This document shows, one piece after another, positions 43,549-54,665 of a stretch of 64,000 bases of DNA. The stretch's first letter is position 1. Each line of letters starts with the position of its first letter. Under the pieces are notes generated by a model. The model was not told the DNA's origin. It was given only the letters and a program-made list of their open reading frames with translations, and searched no databases. Made by a program: the position numbers and the translations under genes. Source of the DNA: Phytophthora colocasiae (taxonomy: Eukaryota > Oomycota > Peronosporomycetes > Peronosporales > Peronosporaceae); the NCBI GenBank assembly GCA_018806915.1, contig JAGKQI010000090.1, positions 310,001 to 374,000 of the forward strand, written 5' to 3'.

Positions 43549-46500
43549 GGCTTCCCAGAGTCTGCCTCATCACTCAGGAGTTTCTCCCGTAGGTGGTTCG
43601 GCATGTCCTTGAGTGCACCTTGTCGAGCGAGTTGCTTGAGTGCTTCCAGAGTTTTCAGATCTTCACAGGGTTTTCCAGGGTGTATTCTTCCACATACTTC
43701 ACAGGGTGGCATCCGACACATTCGACTCGGGTGTCCCTTTTCCTGACATCGATCACACGTGACGTCTCTCCAGCAATCTTCCTCTGAGTGTCCTGAGCGT
43801 TGACACTTTTCACAGAACTTGTTCCAGTAGCCACTATTTTCATGACGCCTCTGGTGGAATCCTTGACCTGACGATCCAGACGGGGACTGGGGCGGCGGAC
43901 GCCATCCCATGTTATCCATCACTCGATATACCTCATTCGTCAGAGTCTGCGTCCAATCTGCACTTGGTGGAGCCTTCGAATTGTTCGAAGATGCCTGCGC
44001 AGTACTTTCATCGCGGGTAGACTCTGAAGTCGCACTTGGAGTTCTGGAATCACCTGTCTGATCTCTGGTATCCTGATTGGATTTCAGAGATTCCTTATGA
44101 TTTTCAGAGTTGTCAGAGTCATAGTCTTCAGAATCCATATCTCTTGCGACATAAGTCCGATGCACACGCTTGGGCTTGAACTGTCCTCGCGGAATATTGT
44201 CAGCCCGGAAGTCTCGAGACTTGGCAGGGGTCATTTCTTGGTCACCAGTTCGCCACACATCTTCATCTTGCTGCAACGCATATTCCAAGTCTGAAATACG
44301 TCGAAATCTCTGACCTTGCAGCGACGTTTTCAGGCGTGCATCCTTAAGCTTCGTGATGAATCGCAGTACATGCTTCTCAAGACGCTTGGACGACTTCCGG
44401 AAATCGATGTCAGCTTTTCCAGCGGCAGAATTAAGTCGGTAGAAAAATTCAAGCGGAGTCTCAGAGTCTTTCATAGCCATAGTGAAGTATCTCTCAGAAT
44501 ACGATGACCGAGCTTTGCAATAACGTTTCTTGAACTCTGAAGACAGCTCTTTCCAGTCACGGGACACACTTTTGGGTAGCTGGTTAAACCAGTCTCGCGC
44601 AGACACAGGGAGCTTCAACTTAAGTTCCTGGATGCGCGTCTTAGTCGACCAACCTCCTTGAGAAGCCATATTCGTAAACCGCTCCCACCAGTGGACACGT
44701 TCCCTGAGGGTAGCTCTGGGGTCGAATTCCCCAAGGTTGTTCGAGTTCATGAACGGCCTTAGCGTCAGAAGTGTGGTTCCGGCTTGTGCTTGAGTTGCTG
44801 CCGTCAGATTCACCACTTCACCTGGCTCTGAGTCCTCCGATGACGAGCTCGCAGAGTCTGAGCTTGAATTGTCAGAGTCTCCACCAGAGTCTGGTGCTCT
44901 ATCATGACGCTTCGCTCTGCGAGACGCTCTTCGATCTCCATTAGGCCGTCTAGCTTCAGTTTTCTGCGGCGGATCTCGTCTCGGAGTAGGCGCACGTCTA
45001 GTATTACCCTTGGTCTCTGTCACCGAGGTCGCTTGAATCACGTGGGTGGCCGTAGCAGCAGTAGCGCCGCCATGCCTCTCAGGCTTCACTCGCTTCGTCC
45101 CCGTGCTTCGTGCAGGGGTGCCTTGCTGGAAGGTTGCAACCTCTCGAGATTCCGTCTTGAGAGCCGGTGAATGTGACATGGGTTCAACCCCAACCCTTCT
45201 TGCGTCACTTCTGATTTCTGACCCGGATACTGGATACATAGTTGCAACTTCAGGGTTGCCGGTATGTAACACTTGGTTCGAAGTTGCCGAATCAGGGTGA
45301 CCGACCCTTCGCGCCTCTTGAACTTGGGATAATGTCGCTCGAAGGTTTCTCAACTGACCGGCTTGGAACCGTTGCATGTTCTGAGAACTTTCTTTCTCCC
45401 TGTCGCGCTCGGCTTCCATGACTTTCATTCGCTGTTGTAAGGCTTCTATTTGAGAAATCCAGTCCCGTTTCATCTCGTCAGTCGCACGCGCACGTTCGGC
45501 TTCAGTCTCAGCCTCTCTCTGTCGCCAGCGTTCAGCAAACACTGATTCCAGACGTTGGTTTTCAGAGTTCTGGAGCTCCGTTTTCAGAGTTTCCAACTCT
45601 GCCGATCTGCGATTCCTGAGCTTGCTTTCAGATACCAGACTTCTGCGTTCTTCAGCATCGTCGGCGCGTCTCTCAGCCTCCAGCCTCGCGTTTTCTGACT
45701 TCAACAAGCGCTCGGTGAGCGTCTCAATTTCGCGCCTTGCCTCCAAGTCACGTTGCTCTCGACGACGATCGCGTTCCATGGTCTCCAAGCGTTCTCGGGC
45801 CAAGAACTCCATCTGCGCCTGCTCCATCCGGCTTTGCCACTCCTGCTGTTGCCTCATGACGTTCAACTCAATCTGGGCAGGTCCTGATCTCTGAGAGCTT
45901 CGAGCTTCAGACTTCGTACGACTCGACGCAATGGAACTCAAGCGTCGGGACGGTGGTCTCGGAAGGTCTTCACTCTTCACACTTTGGCGGTGGCTCTGGT
46001 GACTTTCGCTTTGGGTGGAGGCAGATACAGGCAGAATCTCCGGAGACAATTGTTTGAAATCCCGTGAAGAACTTCCGACAGACACCTGGTTTCCAGACTC
46101 CGCACCCGGCACCTCTGGTCTCTCTTCCGGCATGTCGACATCCTCGGACTCTGGTTTCACTGGTAACAGCGTTCGCGTCACTTGGATCCCCATGCCTTCA
46201 GAGACTGTTCCTCCTACATCAGCACCTTGAGCGATTAACGCCAGACTTCCTGTGGGCGGCGGCATATGTGATGCCGCCCCTCGACTCATGGACATCAAGG
46301 ACGAGTCCGTAGAGCTTCCTCGTGAAGTCTGGAAACCCGACGACTGGTCGTCTGAGGTCCCAATGACACTGGGAATTGGCACGTCCGACATCTGAGTCTG
46401 AGAGATGCTGTGATCTTCGGACATTGGATTTTCAGACTCTGGTCGCGTGTTATCAGAGCGGCTCTCGTACTGCGGCAGTGAAGATAGCGATGGCGTCGAT

Positions 46501-47768
46501 AAAGCTGACGGTGTCGACGGGATTTGTGGGCGCGGCGGTCTCTGCTGTAAGCGCTTGGACTGCGGCGGCTCGTCACTGCTGGAACCATCAGAGCTGTGCG
46601 TCACTCGGAGTCCGGTTACCCGGAGTCGCATGATCAGCCGTTGTCCTTGTAGGTCAGCATTTTCGTCAGGTAATACACCGTTTGCTTCGTTCTTGCCAGC
46701 TGTGTCTTCTTGCTTCATGCTTTCTGGGAGTCGGCAAACTTGTAACCTGGCGGTCACTGTGGCCCACTCAACCAATTCCACTGCGAGTCGACTCTGAAGG
46801 TCGGACGCCACACTGCGTACTTGAGACCCAACGACGGCTGACGCCTGCGTCTGGGGCCAAGTTGGGAGGAGATTCTGGAATTCGAATCCTGCCTCGTACA
46901 ACATTGTCTGAAGAACAGCCACACACTCCGGTGCTGTCAACGTGCTCATCGGAATCTCAACATAAGATAGGTCTTGGATCCAACCAAAACCATGACGCCT
47001 CGCGTGAAACGCGGAGATCCACATATCCTCGGGGAAAACGGAGGAACATCGCCATTTGATGTAGTCGCCGGTCGCTGCAGCGGCTTTCTGGAAAGCATCA
47101 GCACTAGGCTTCGTCGTTGGCCACATATATTCAATGCTAGGCGGAATGACTTTGCCTGTGTCCATATCTCTCCAACGGCGGAACTCACGACGCACATACC
47201 TCAGTTCTCGTTCCCCGTCAAGCGAATCAGCCCTCCCAGACTCATCAGACGGTGTCTTCAGAGACTCTTCAGACTTGATCGCCATGTCATCAGACATTGG
47301 TGCGTCTTCAGACTTCGGGGACCGTGGAACACGTTCTTCAGAGTGTCCGGGTTCTGGTTTCACTTCGTCCACGGACTGGCCGGAAGTTGCCGAATCTGAA
47401 CACAGATCGATCACTTCCGGGGACTCAACCATATCGGCGCCTCCCTCAGACGCCTCATCACCACCCTCGCGGGCAGTGGTCGCCTCGTCACCAGAAGTTT
47501 CGACTTCTGACGGGCCTTCAGAACCTTGTTCACCAGGGACAGCAGGTGTCTCTTGAGCTTCTGGTTCCTCAGCAGGCTGGTCTTCGACCGCCGGTTCTGG
47601 GACGCTCACATTCTCAGCTGCCTTCTTCTCCCGCGCAGCTTTCCTCTTCTCGCGGGCCGCCTTCTGGATAGCATCCAAGTCTGGTTGCTCTTCAGGCGAC
47701 AAACCTTGTAGACGCTTGGATTGCCGTGTCGGAATGCTCCGACCACGACCACGGCGTCCTCCTCTCAT
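43539..47768 (-). CDS. Gypsy gag, unusually long (1,409 residues)
   Basis: Starts at ATG 47768, about 90 bases after the PBS. Residues ~1-620 are acidic, Ser/Glu/Pro-rich and low complexity. Residues ~640-860 form a long Arg/Glu-rich coiled coil. A Ser/Arg-rich part follows, then the Gag core (~1000-1180: LGEFDPRATLRERVHWWERF … SRDWKELSSEFKKRYC). The C-terminus has two CCHC zinc knuckles (CEKCQRSGHSEEDC, CDRCQEKGHPSRMC) and a third Cys/His unit (CEVCGRIHPGKPC) at ~1319-1370. Typical Ty3 Gags are a few hundred residues, so the N-terminal ~1,000 residues are extra. No lesion seen. Confidence 0.92.
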   Translation of the reverse strand: MRGGRRGRGRSIPTRQSKRLQGLSPEEQPDLDAIQKAAREKRKAAREKKAAENVSVPEPAVEDQPAEEPEAQETPAVPGEQGSEGPSEVETSGDEATTAREGGDEASEGGADMVESPEVIDLCSDSATSGQSVDEVKPEPGHSEERVPRSPKSEDAPMSDDMAIKSEESLKTPSDESGRADSLDGERELRYVRREFRRWRDMDTGKVIPPSIEYMWPTTKPSADAFQKAAAATGDYIKWRCSSVFPEDMWISAFHARRHGFGWIQDLSYVEIPMSTLTAPECVAVLQTMLYEAGFEFQNLLPTWPQTQASAVVGSQVRSVASDLQSRLAVELVEWATVTARLQVCRLPESMKQEDTAGKNEANGVLPDENADLQGQRLIMRLRVTGLRVTHSSDGSSSDEPPQSKRLQQRPPRPQIPSTPSALSTPSLSSLPQYESRSDNTRPESENPMSEDHSISQTQMSDVPIPSVIGTSDDQSSGFQTSRGSSTDSSLMSMSRGAASHMPPPTGSLALIAQGADVGGTVSEGMGIQVTRTLLPVKPESEDVDMPEERPEVPGAESGNQVSVGSSSRDFKQLSPEILPVSASTQSESHQSHRQSVKSEDLPRPPSRRLSSIASSRTKSEARSSQRSGPAQIELNVMRQQQEWQSRMEQAQMEFLARERLETMERDRRREQRDLEARREIETLTERLLKSENARLEAERRADDAEERRSLVSESKLRNRRSAELETLKTELQNSENQRLESVFAERWRQREAETEAERARATDEMKRDWISQIEALQQRMKVMEAERDREKESSQNMQRFQAGQLRNLRATLSQVQEARRVGHPDSATSNQVLHTGNPEVATMYPVSGSEIRSDARRVGVEPMSHSPALKTESREVATFQQGTPARSTGTKRVKPERHGGATAATATHVIQATSVTETKGNTRRAPTPRRDPPQKTEARRPNGDRRASRRAKRHDRAPDSGGDSDNSSSDSASSSSEDSEPGEVVNLTAATQAQAGTTLLTLRPFMNSNNLGEFDPRATLRERVHWWERFTNMASQGGWSTKTRIQELKLKLPVSARDWFNQLPKSVSRDWKELSSEFKKRYCKARSSYSERYFTMAMKDSETPLEFFYRLNSAAGKADIDFRKSSKRLEKHVLRFITKLKDARLKTSLQGQRFRRISDLEYALQQDEDVWRTGDQEMTPAKSRDFRADNIPRGQFKPKRVHRTYVARDMDSEDYDSDNSENHKESLKSNQDTRDQTGDSRTPSATSESTRDESTAQASSNNSKAPPSADWTQTLTNEVYRVMDNMGWRPPPQSPSGSSGQGFHQRRHENSGYWNKFCEKCQRSGHSEEDCWRDVTCDRCQEKGHPSRMCRMPPCEVCGRIHPGKPCEDLKTLEALKQLARQGALKDMPNHLREKLLSDEADSGKPLN

Positions 47769-47859
47769 AGATCATGGCGTAGCCATCTTGAATATAGACG
47801 CTTGACAGGAAACTTTCTCTTCTTGTACTCTCAAATCCGGTGATATCACGATTCCAAAG

Positions 47860-47877
47860 ATCCGGGCACGCGCACCA
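47860..47877 (-). other. primer binding site of the Gypsy element
   Basis: Two bases after the 5' LTR end the element strand reads TGGTGCGCGTGCCCGGAT. Its complement ends in CCA and parses as a tRNA 3' end (discriminator A, 7-base acceptor strand CACGCGC, T-stem CCGGG). The tRNA identity cannot be told here. Confidence 0.75.
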
Positions 47878-47879
47878 GT

Positions 47880-49567
47880 TGTCGCGAAGTCGGTGAAACT
47901 TTGGTCGCGGAGCAGGGGGCGTATAGTGAACCCTAGTTATACGACTACTGAAAAGTGGTTTTCAGAGCCGCACAACGGTAGGTTGGCGTGTGGTACCTTG
48001 CGGTATTCTCGTGGGTTCGTTGTCTTCGGAAATATGACCCTCGCCGGAGTCTGAGAATGTGTTGTGAAGAGAAGTAGGGGTTCCCTTGGAGTCTGGTATC
48101 GATATTCAGGAAATCCTTCCAGGAGCGTTCGGGAGTCGGAATCTCTGGGAACCAAGATGGTTTCCAAGAAGTCGGCGGTCGAAAAGAGGTTAGTATACCA
48201 AAGAAAGTCTGAAAATCGGTGTCTGAATATCACAAATCCAGAACCGAGATGCCTGACTTTCAGAGATAAACAACCAATATACAGAGTTCGAAAATATACA
48301 AATATATACAGCCGTTCTTATTCTTTCTAGGCCCTTGAACGGTGGGCTAACACTCCAGGTCAACTAGGGACTTGCTACCAGACACCTGGTCTGTCTGGTA
48401 TCCCTTTACGTTCGCGCACCACCCTCTAGTATAGAGGGAAAATATAAACCAATACAATCGGCTATATATAACAGTCTACCTTGCACTCTGAAAACGACTG
48501 TCTAGTTTCCAGAGCCTGTCCAAACGATCAATATGAAATGGGCTACCGCTAGAGACAAAACAAACGACCCAACTAGGATATGGAATAGGCGGGTCCTTTC
48601 AGGTCTCTACGTTACCTGATCTCCACCTAAGGGGATTGAATTTGGTGGAGATCACACGACGTACGTGATGACGCAGTGGCTTGAATACCTCTCAAGCGGA
48701 CTTGTGCAGTAGCAAGCAAATTGAACTCTGTTTATCGTTTATCTTCCTCATAACTATCATATATCTCTGGTAACTCTCTTCTTCTTGTCGTCTTTTGCGT
48801 CCTTTATGCAGTCAGTCTTCATATCTCAGGTACTCTTGGTCTTTGTATACATCTGGTAATTTGACTTGGTCTCAGTATGCAGGCTGTGCAGCCGATCTCG
48901 ATGGGTTGACAGGTAGAGACGTCATTACGGGGGATGTGCAGGTCAGTAATCACTTGAATGCGTGACTTGAACTTTGGTTCACTTGGTTTCAGTATGGTCT
49001 TGGATCTTCGGTGGTTTCAGAGTCTGGTATCCTGGTTTTCAGAGTCTGATATCACTTAGTTTTCAGCGTCTTAGTCACTCAGAGTTATAGATACCAAAGT
49101 CTTTGAGTAAGAAACCAGAGTACGGAGCACCAATGCTTCAACGTACATGAAGATCTTGAGGGTTGCGCGGGTGCGCGGCGTCCGGCGCGCGATACTTGGT
49201 CTTTGCGGGTATATATTGTGAATCCTTGAGCCATCCATCGTCGCGCTGGACGGTAACGGGATGAGGTCTCTCAGAGATACGTTCTTCTGAGAGACTTTCC
49301 GCCAGAACTTAGGCACTCATCGTCGGGGAAAGTCCGGTGACCAGACAGAGTGTAGTTGATCTTCAGAGTTGTGCACACCCTGAAGTACACTTCTGGTCCT
49401 TTGGGCCCCTTTACAGTCAGGCGAAGGTTTATCCACAATCTTCCACAGATGTCGCACGGGTGCGGCCGCGTCCCAAAGTCCCTTTCGCTAATAACCCATA
49501 GTATAATCAATCACATCGTAACGTAATATCCACCTGTCGCTCGAAAATCGGAATTAACATCATGTCA
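47880..49567 (-). repeat. 5' LTR of the Gypsy element
   Basis: 1,688 bp, matching 32418-34105 except for about five substitutions I noticed (for example near 48006, 49067, 49230, 49490 and 49507). It is the 5' LTR because gag-pol runs on the minus strand. Confidence 0.93.
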
Positions 49568-49571
49568 TAAG

Positions 49572-50342
49572 TGTGACTTCGTGCTCGAAATGATGTTAAA
49601 ACTCCACCCAATCTACAAAAACACCCAAGAATCACTCAACCGTGCTGTAGTATTGAGTTCCCGGCAACATGGATTAAAGGGAAAGGAAGCTGTCAACAGA
49701 ATGAACGCGGTCAACGATAAAGTTCGATCGAATCTGCTGTCCTTGTTGAAGAAGATTGCCGGGCCGTTAGATGGTATCGCGGACAACGTGAGCACATCTC
49801 AATTGAGCCGGCTGGAAGCACGGTTCGCGCCGCGGACAAGAGCTGTTGTGACAACTCGCGTTGACAAACGTGCCGAAGATAAATTGGACCGCTGGCTGGA
49901 TGATACGGTGGATATTGAGCGAAATGCCAATATGGCTTCGAAAGAGACTGTGCTTGAGTTCTGGAAGCGGCTCGAGCATTCCGGACAATATCGAATCATC
50001 CCTAAAGCTGTGCGTGTGCTTTTCGCAATTCCTGTTTCATCCTGTCAAATTGAGAGAGACTTCAGCGTCAGTGGTGAAATGGTGACAGTGCAACGAACTA
50101 ATTTATCAGGAGACACCATCGACATGGGGATCTTCATAAACAGGAATCCAGACTTTGTCAATCTACTGCAATGCGAAGAAATACCTCAGGGCCAGCACCG
50201 CTTTCACAAGCCTTCAAACCGTCTGCTTAATATCGACCCGGACCTCTACGACGACGTTAATCCAGACATTCTTGCCGAGTTTGTTTCAAGTACCAGCATT
50301 TCTAAGGAGTTTAACGAAGAAGAAGAGAAGTCAGCTCTGTGA
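49572..50342 (+). pseudogene. hAT transposase, C-terminal part with dimerisation domain
   Basis: Continues the transposase frame directly after the Gypsy target duplication. It ends with the hAT C-terminal dimerisation domain (LEFWKRLEHSGQYRIIPKAV, VLFAIPVSSCQIERDFSVSG, TIDMGIFINRN). It is itself free of stops. It is cut off from the N-terminal part by 17 kb. Confidence 0.88.
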
Positions 50343-50759
50343 ACTATTACATTAATCTTGGATTGAACAAGCATCGTTTTTACTGAGGCTACATTTCCAT
50401 GATACCCTCGTTGATGGTAGGGCCCACCACGGTCCAGGTGCCGTCACTCAGCTCAGCAATCGGCGGGGTGTACACGAACACGGGCTACTCGTTGTTGACG
50501 ACACCTCGCCGAACATGTCTCGCGCGAATACACTATCCACTCCACAGCTTGAATCGTCAGTGGATCTCCCCGTTCTGTAAGCCCAGTGCATCGTGAGCAC
50601 GATGGCGATCAACCTCAATTTCCTGTCTAGCTGCAGCTGGTGTGTTTGAGACCACCACGCGGTTTCACATGCTGGAAGACTACACCACGGAGAGCACGAG
50701 CGCCACGTTCGTCGTTAGCTGATAATCCGATAAATCTCGGGCTTCAAGCTTTAGGTAGG

Positions 50760-52675
50760 GGCCCTTTCGGACACGATCCACACAACATTGGAAGTTCGGC
50801 TAGGGACTGGCACACCACTCGTCACCGACGTCACATCCACGGACCCTCCCAGCAACAGAAAACAGCGGTTCTCGTTCACGGCATTGATTCCGAAAGCTCG
50901 GATGATTGCATCGCGCTGTAAGAATGGGGATGAGACCGCCAAATCTGCTGCAAATTCCACGTGCCTCATGTCCTGAAGCAGCAACGACTGCGAGCAGAAC
51001 GGAGTCCACACGCTGTAGAGATCCACCTCGCGGATGACGGAGATCGTGTTGAAGATATCCTTCCAGTTTAATCCATACGGATCCATCTTCATCCGGTTTC
51101 CAGGACATGGTCACTCCCAGCATTGTTTGACCGAAATGCCACTCATCGTCGCTCTCCTTATCGCTAAACTCTTTTAGCGCTGCTACACCTTGATCCCGTC
51201 GGGCTTTGACATGGTGGATCATTTCCTGTTCATAATGCATTGCTCGTAAAGCCTTCGTCTTAGCAGTAGCAATGATTTTGTTAGCGCTACTCTCATCAGC
51301 TAGAAATGCCTCAAGCTAATCGATCAAAAGGCCAGCAGAGAAGATCCGTTCCGTAGCTTTTAAAAGAAGAACCTGCTGCCACACCCAGTCAATGTTGCTC
51401 GCTGTGACTGTGACCGACGAATAGTCCGTCAGACCACAATTCCCCACATTCATATCGTCATGGCGTCCTGTTTCACCGTCAGAACCTCCGTTTCTGCCTT
51501 GAGACGACAAACCCCTACCGCTTGCCCACGCTTGAGACGAAGCCAAGATCATACCCGCGGTAATGCTGGCGTCAGAATCTCTGCGCTTCCTTCTGAACAC
51601 GCCTGATAGGAGTATGAGATTTTGTGTCTGTTTTTGGATTTTAGCTTGCCTCCGCCTACAACAGCATCGCCGCTTTGAACATCACCATGTAAACGTTGCC
51701 ACTACGACACAAGCAGTGGGCAATCTCAGCAAATAGTACATCCAGGACGTAGGACTCGTTGATCTTGTAGACTAAGTAGCCGGTCGGTACGAGTACACGC
51801 TCCAGATCTGGCAACGAGACGAAGGGTTGTAAGGAAGGTGGTGGGGAGTTCTTGGAGGATGGAGACTATAATAGCACCGGGCTGCTTCCCGTCGGAGACA
51901 AGCTCGTCTTAGTGGATGCACTCGTAGGTGCAGGGGCGACGAAATCGCACTTCAGAACGGCACTCACTGGCGCGTCCTCGTCGAATGGGCCAGTAGATCG
52001 TTTTCATCTCGGGATACGAGACAGCAAAGAACATTTTGTGGCTCCTTGAAGCGCCGATACTGAAGAGAAGTTCGCGGTCGGGATGGGTAAAGCCCAGTGT
52101 GAGCGGACGTTGCTGGGAGCCTACCCATTGGTGACAAGTGTTGGCGACGAAGTCTGCCATCGTGCCCGGGTTGCTCCACCCCTGGTAAATATGCGTGTCC
52201 AGAGCGATATCGGGATATTCGCATATGTACCATCCAGTACTGCACTCCGAAGCGCCAGTTCACTGTGCGTCGCCGTCAGTGCTTCGCTAAGCTAGTGGGC
52301 AATTAATCGCTGCTGCTCTGTCAGTTGGTTCACACTTGATGCTGTCGATGCTTGGACAGCCATTAGTGCTGCGTTCTGGGCATCAGCTTCGCCTCGCTGC
52401 CGGTACTGAAACATAGCTTGTTCTTCAGCAAGGGCTTGTGTCTGGGCAATGAAGTGCTGCGCAAGATTCATCACGTGCTCGGTTGCAATTGGAGTGAGTT
52501 CGAACACTGGCGATTGCACTATGTTGATGTGAGGGACAAGCGCAGTGTCTTCGGCAGGGTGAACATTGGTTTGAGCTGCATTGTCTTCGGCAGGGTGAAC
52601 ATTGGTTTGAGCTGCAGTGACGGCAGCAGCTTGGGCTTTGGCTAGAGCAGCAGCTTGCGAGCGAGTGAGCGCCAT
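50760..52675 (-). pseudogene. decayed gene of unknown family inside the hAT element
   Basis: Starts at ATG 52675 with an Ala/Gln-rich region (MALTRSQAAALAKAQAAA) and a tandem 11-residue repeat (AAQTNVHPAED twice). A stop lies at 52292. Coherent reading continues in-frame for ~40 codons, then moves to other frames: 51909-52160 (MADFVANTCHQWVGSQQRPL), 51316-51600 and 50751-51240 (HYEQEMIHHVKARRDQG; NENRCFLLLGGSV). At least one stop and three frame changes are needed, so it is dead. It lies convergent to the hAT transposase and inside the likely right TIR, so it may be a second hAT-borne gene or captured host gene. I do not recognise it. Confidence 0.55.
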
Positions 52676-52759
52676 GGTTCTTCGCGAAGGGGAGGGAAAT
52701 ACCGCTTTAAGATCGCAAAAATTGCAGTAGATTAATAGCCAGTAAAATAAATCATTGTT

Positions 52760-52945
52760 TTCAGCAAATGAGATCGCTGAAGAACGAGCAGAACGAGCAA
52801 AATGGGTTCACTTTGGACTGCTCCCCCCCTTAAATCGATAATGGCTATGATCACTAAAACCTCGACGATCACGGCTCGTCCGATTTTCGTGCTCGTTAAA
52901 AACCTCACGAGCGCGGCTCCTCAAAAGCTCGGCCGAGGCTTGTTT
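52760..52945. repeat. right subterminal GCTCG/CGAGC repeat cluster of the hAT element
   Basis: Mirror counterpart of 30315-30520, with words such as GAACGAGCAGAACGAGC, GGCTCGTCCG and GTGCTCGTT. Confidence 0.6.
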
Positions 52946-52978
52946 GCAATGTCATATTGCCATAATTGATTGCTCCTG

Positions 52979-53401
52979 CAATTTTTTATACAGGTCAATA
53001 TTGGCTATAGCCAAATGAGTCGTTGACATGTGTGGTTGTTTTGTCAATGGATGGTAGCGAGAACTATCGCCAAACGGGTGGTGTGGCCACGTTTGCACAC
53101 AGGACACACGGGTTATTACAGTTGCTTGTCATTTCCTAACTGATATAATATATAATATATTATATTATATCAGTTGATTTGTGTGTTGTATGTATGATGT
53201 CGGACTATGACTTGTGTTTGTTGGGTGGAGAGGTTGGACGCGGTGGGAGGGTTCTCGAGGTAACCCCCCCCTTCCTGAATCCAGGCGCGTCGACAGCAAC
53301 CAACTCGTTCAAAAGTACTCATGAGAAAAGACGACATAGTGTCACAATTCATGTGACCTACTGACTTGGTTGACATTGTCGAAAAATGTGGCAATAACTC
53401 A
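52979..53401. other. intergenic with AT-rich foldback
   Basis: No gene. At 53138-53175 two 15-base arms starting AACTGATATAATATA face each other across an AT core, a strong cruciform or hairpin candidate. It may be a small MITE remnant. Confidence 0.6.
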
Positions 53402-53700
53402 GGCCGTGTTCGCGCACCATGTAAAATGTTCATTTTGGGTCCAAAATGTCATTACCGACAAAATGAATCCCGTAAACACCCAAAAAGAGAAACCCCATTT
53501 CTAGCCGAAAATGAAGGATTTCGAAATTCGACCTCACCGCCGAATTTTCGGCTTCATCTCGGGCCCCCTCTCCTGTGACACAGGAGTGATGATCACGGAC
53601 ATTTCCCCTGCCACGGAAATCTTCACACAAAGGAAAATCGGCACGAACGGAGAAGGAGGAGAAGCATAGACGACCGTCGCCCTCGACAACGCCGAACACA

Positions 53701-54579
53701 ATGACGTCAGACCGAGCCAAGTGGACCGAAGATCAGGTCAAGAAGTTTCTCGACGCGTTCCTGGAGGCGCGCAACAATCCGTCCTACAAGGCCGATAAGG
53801 GAATCAAAGCAAAAGGATGGACAGACATCGTCAAAAAGCTCAACGCCGAATTTGGGGTTGAACGCGAGAAAGGTGAGAGCTGAGAGTGTTCGTGTCTATT
53901 CTCTGATGCTGACTGCGGTGGTCTGTTTGGCTGCTGCTCACAGCGCAGTACAAGTCAAAGCTGGACCGCATCATGAACGACTACGATTTGTTCAAATACA
54001 TCTCGGGTTTGAGTGGTGTTGGTGTGTGTTCGACGACGGGAAAGACAACTATGGGAGAAGATGCGTGGGAGCGTCTAGTTGCTGCCAAGCCCAAGCAGAA
54101 GGCTCGTTTGCTCCAGTTTCGCGAAGAAGGCTTTGAGCATCATGTCGTATGCAGCCACATTGCAGGTGCGTGCGCTGGGTCGGACGTGGCCTAGATATCT
54201 TGAGAGCTGATGGTGGTGTACAGGTGACGCTCGTGCAACTGGTGAAAGCGCCTCGACGCTCGATGATGTGCTGTCGAATCTGGAGTCAGACACAGCCGTG
54301 GAGACACCATCAAAAGACGGCACGCGGGTTGCAGATCCACTAAGTGCTCAAAAGCGGAAAGAAAACATCAAACGCATCCGTGGTGGTGCTCAAGCAGAGA
54401 ACCGAGATGCCAAGAAATCCAAAAGCGACAAGGGTGACGGAAATGAGAAGATCGCGATGATGAAAGTCGTCACCGAGTATTTTGCGATGAAGATCGCTCA
54501 GGCCAAGCGCTCCGAGATGGAAACCAAGGACTGTGACAACGAAGACGACACGAGTTTTTCACCGCAGCATTCACCGTAG
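53701..54579 (+). CDS. Harbinger Myb/SANT-like accessory protein, three exons
   Basis: Splice model: 53701-53872, 53944-54165, 54224-54579, all GT/AG and in phase, giving 249 residues. Residues ~5-60 form a trihelix Myb/SANT-like domain (KWTEDQVKKFLDAFLEARNN … KGWTDIVKKLNAEF). The middle contains DAWERLVAAKP. The C-terminus is Lys-rich and then helical (MMKVVTEYFAMKIAQAKRSE). In Harbinger elements this protein binds the transposon ends and brings the transposase into the nucleus. Confidence 0.85.
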
Positions 54580-54665
54580 GTCGAGATGGCACTCATCCAA
54601 GTTAGTCAGACCATATTTCTTGGTTTCGGTGCGCGTGCTGCGCGAATCGCAACGTTATTTTATTT

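Larger units (their letters stand above)
32418..49567 (-). mobile_element. 17.15-kb Gypsy (Ty3) chromovirus-type LTR retrotransposon
   Basis: Flanked by a 4-bp duplication TAAG (32414-32417 and 49568-49571). Read on the minus strand the order is: 5' LTR, PBS, gag, a -1 frameshift site, pol (protease, RT, RNase H, archaeal-type RNase H, integrase, chromodomain), an antisense gene, PPT, 3' LTR. It sits inside the hAT transposase gene; removing it with one TAAG joins the hAT frame without a break. LTR near-identity points to a recent insertion, yet pol carries two lesions. Confidence 0.93.
30276..52978 (+). mobile_element. hAT transposon, split by a nested Gypsy element
   Basis: The left end starts CAGGGTTTGG and the right end, read inward, starts CAGGAGCAATC. 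About 45 bases in, both ends share TTGCAA(T/A)CAAGCCTCGG. They continue into subterminal zones dense in GCTCG/CGAGC words. The transposase gene lies inside. Without the 17.15-kb Gypsy insertion the element would be about 5.5 kb. I could not find a matching 8-bp target duplication, so the exact ends are uncertain. Confidence 0.6.
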
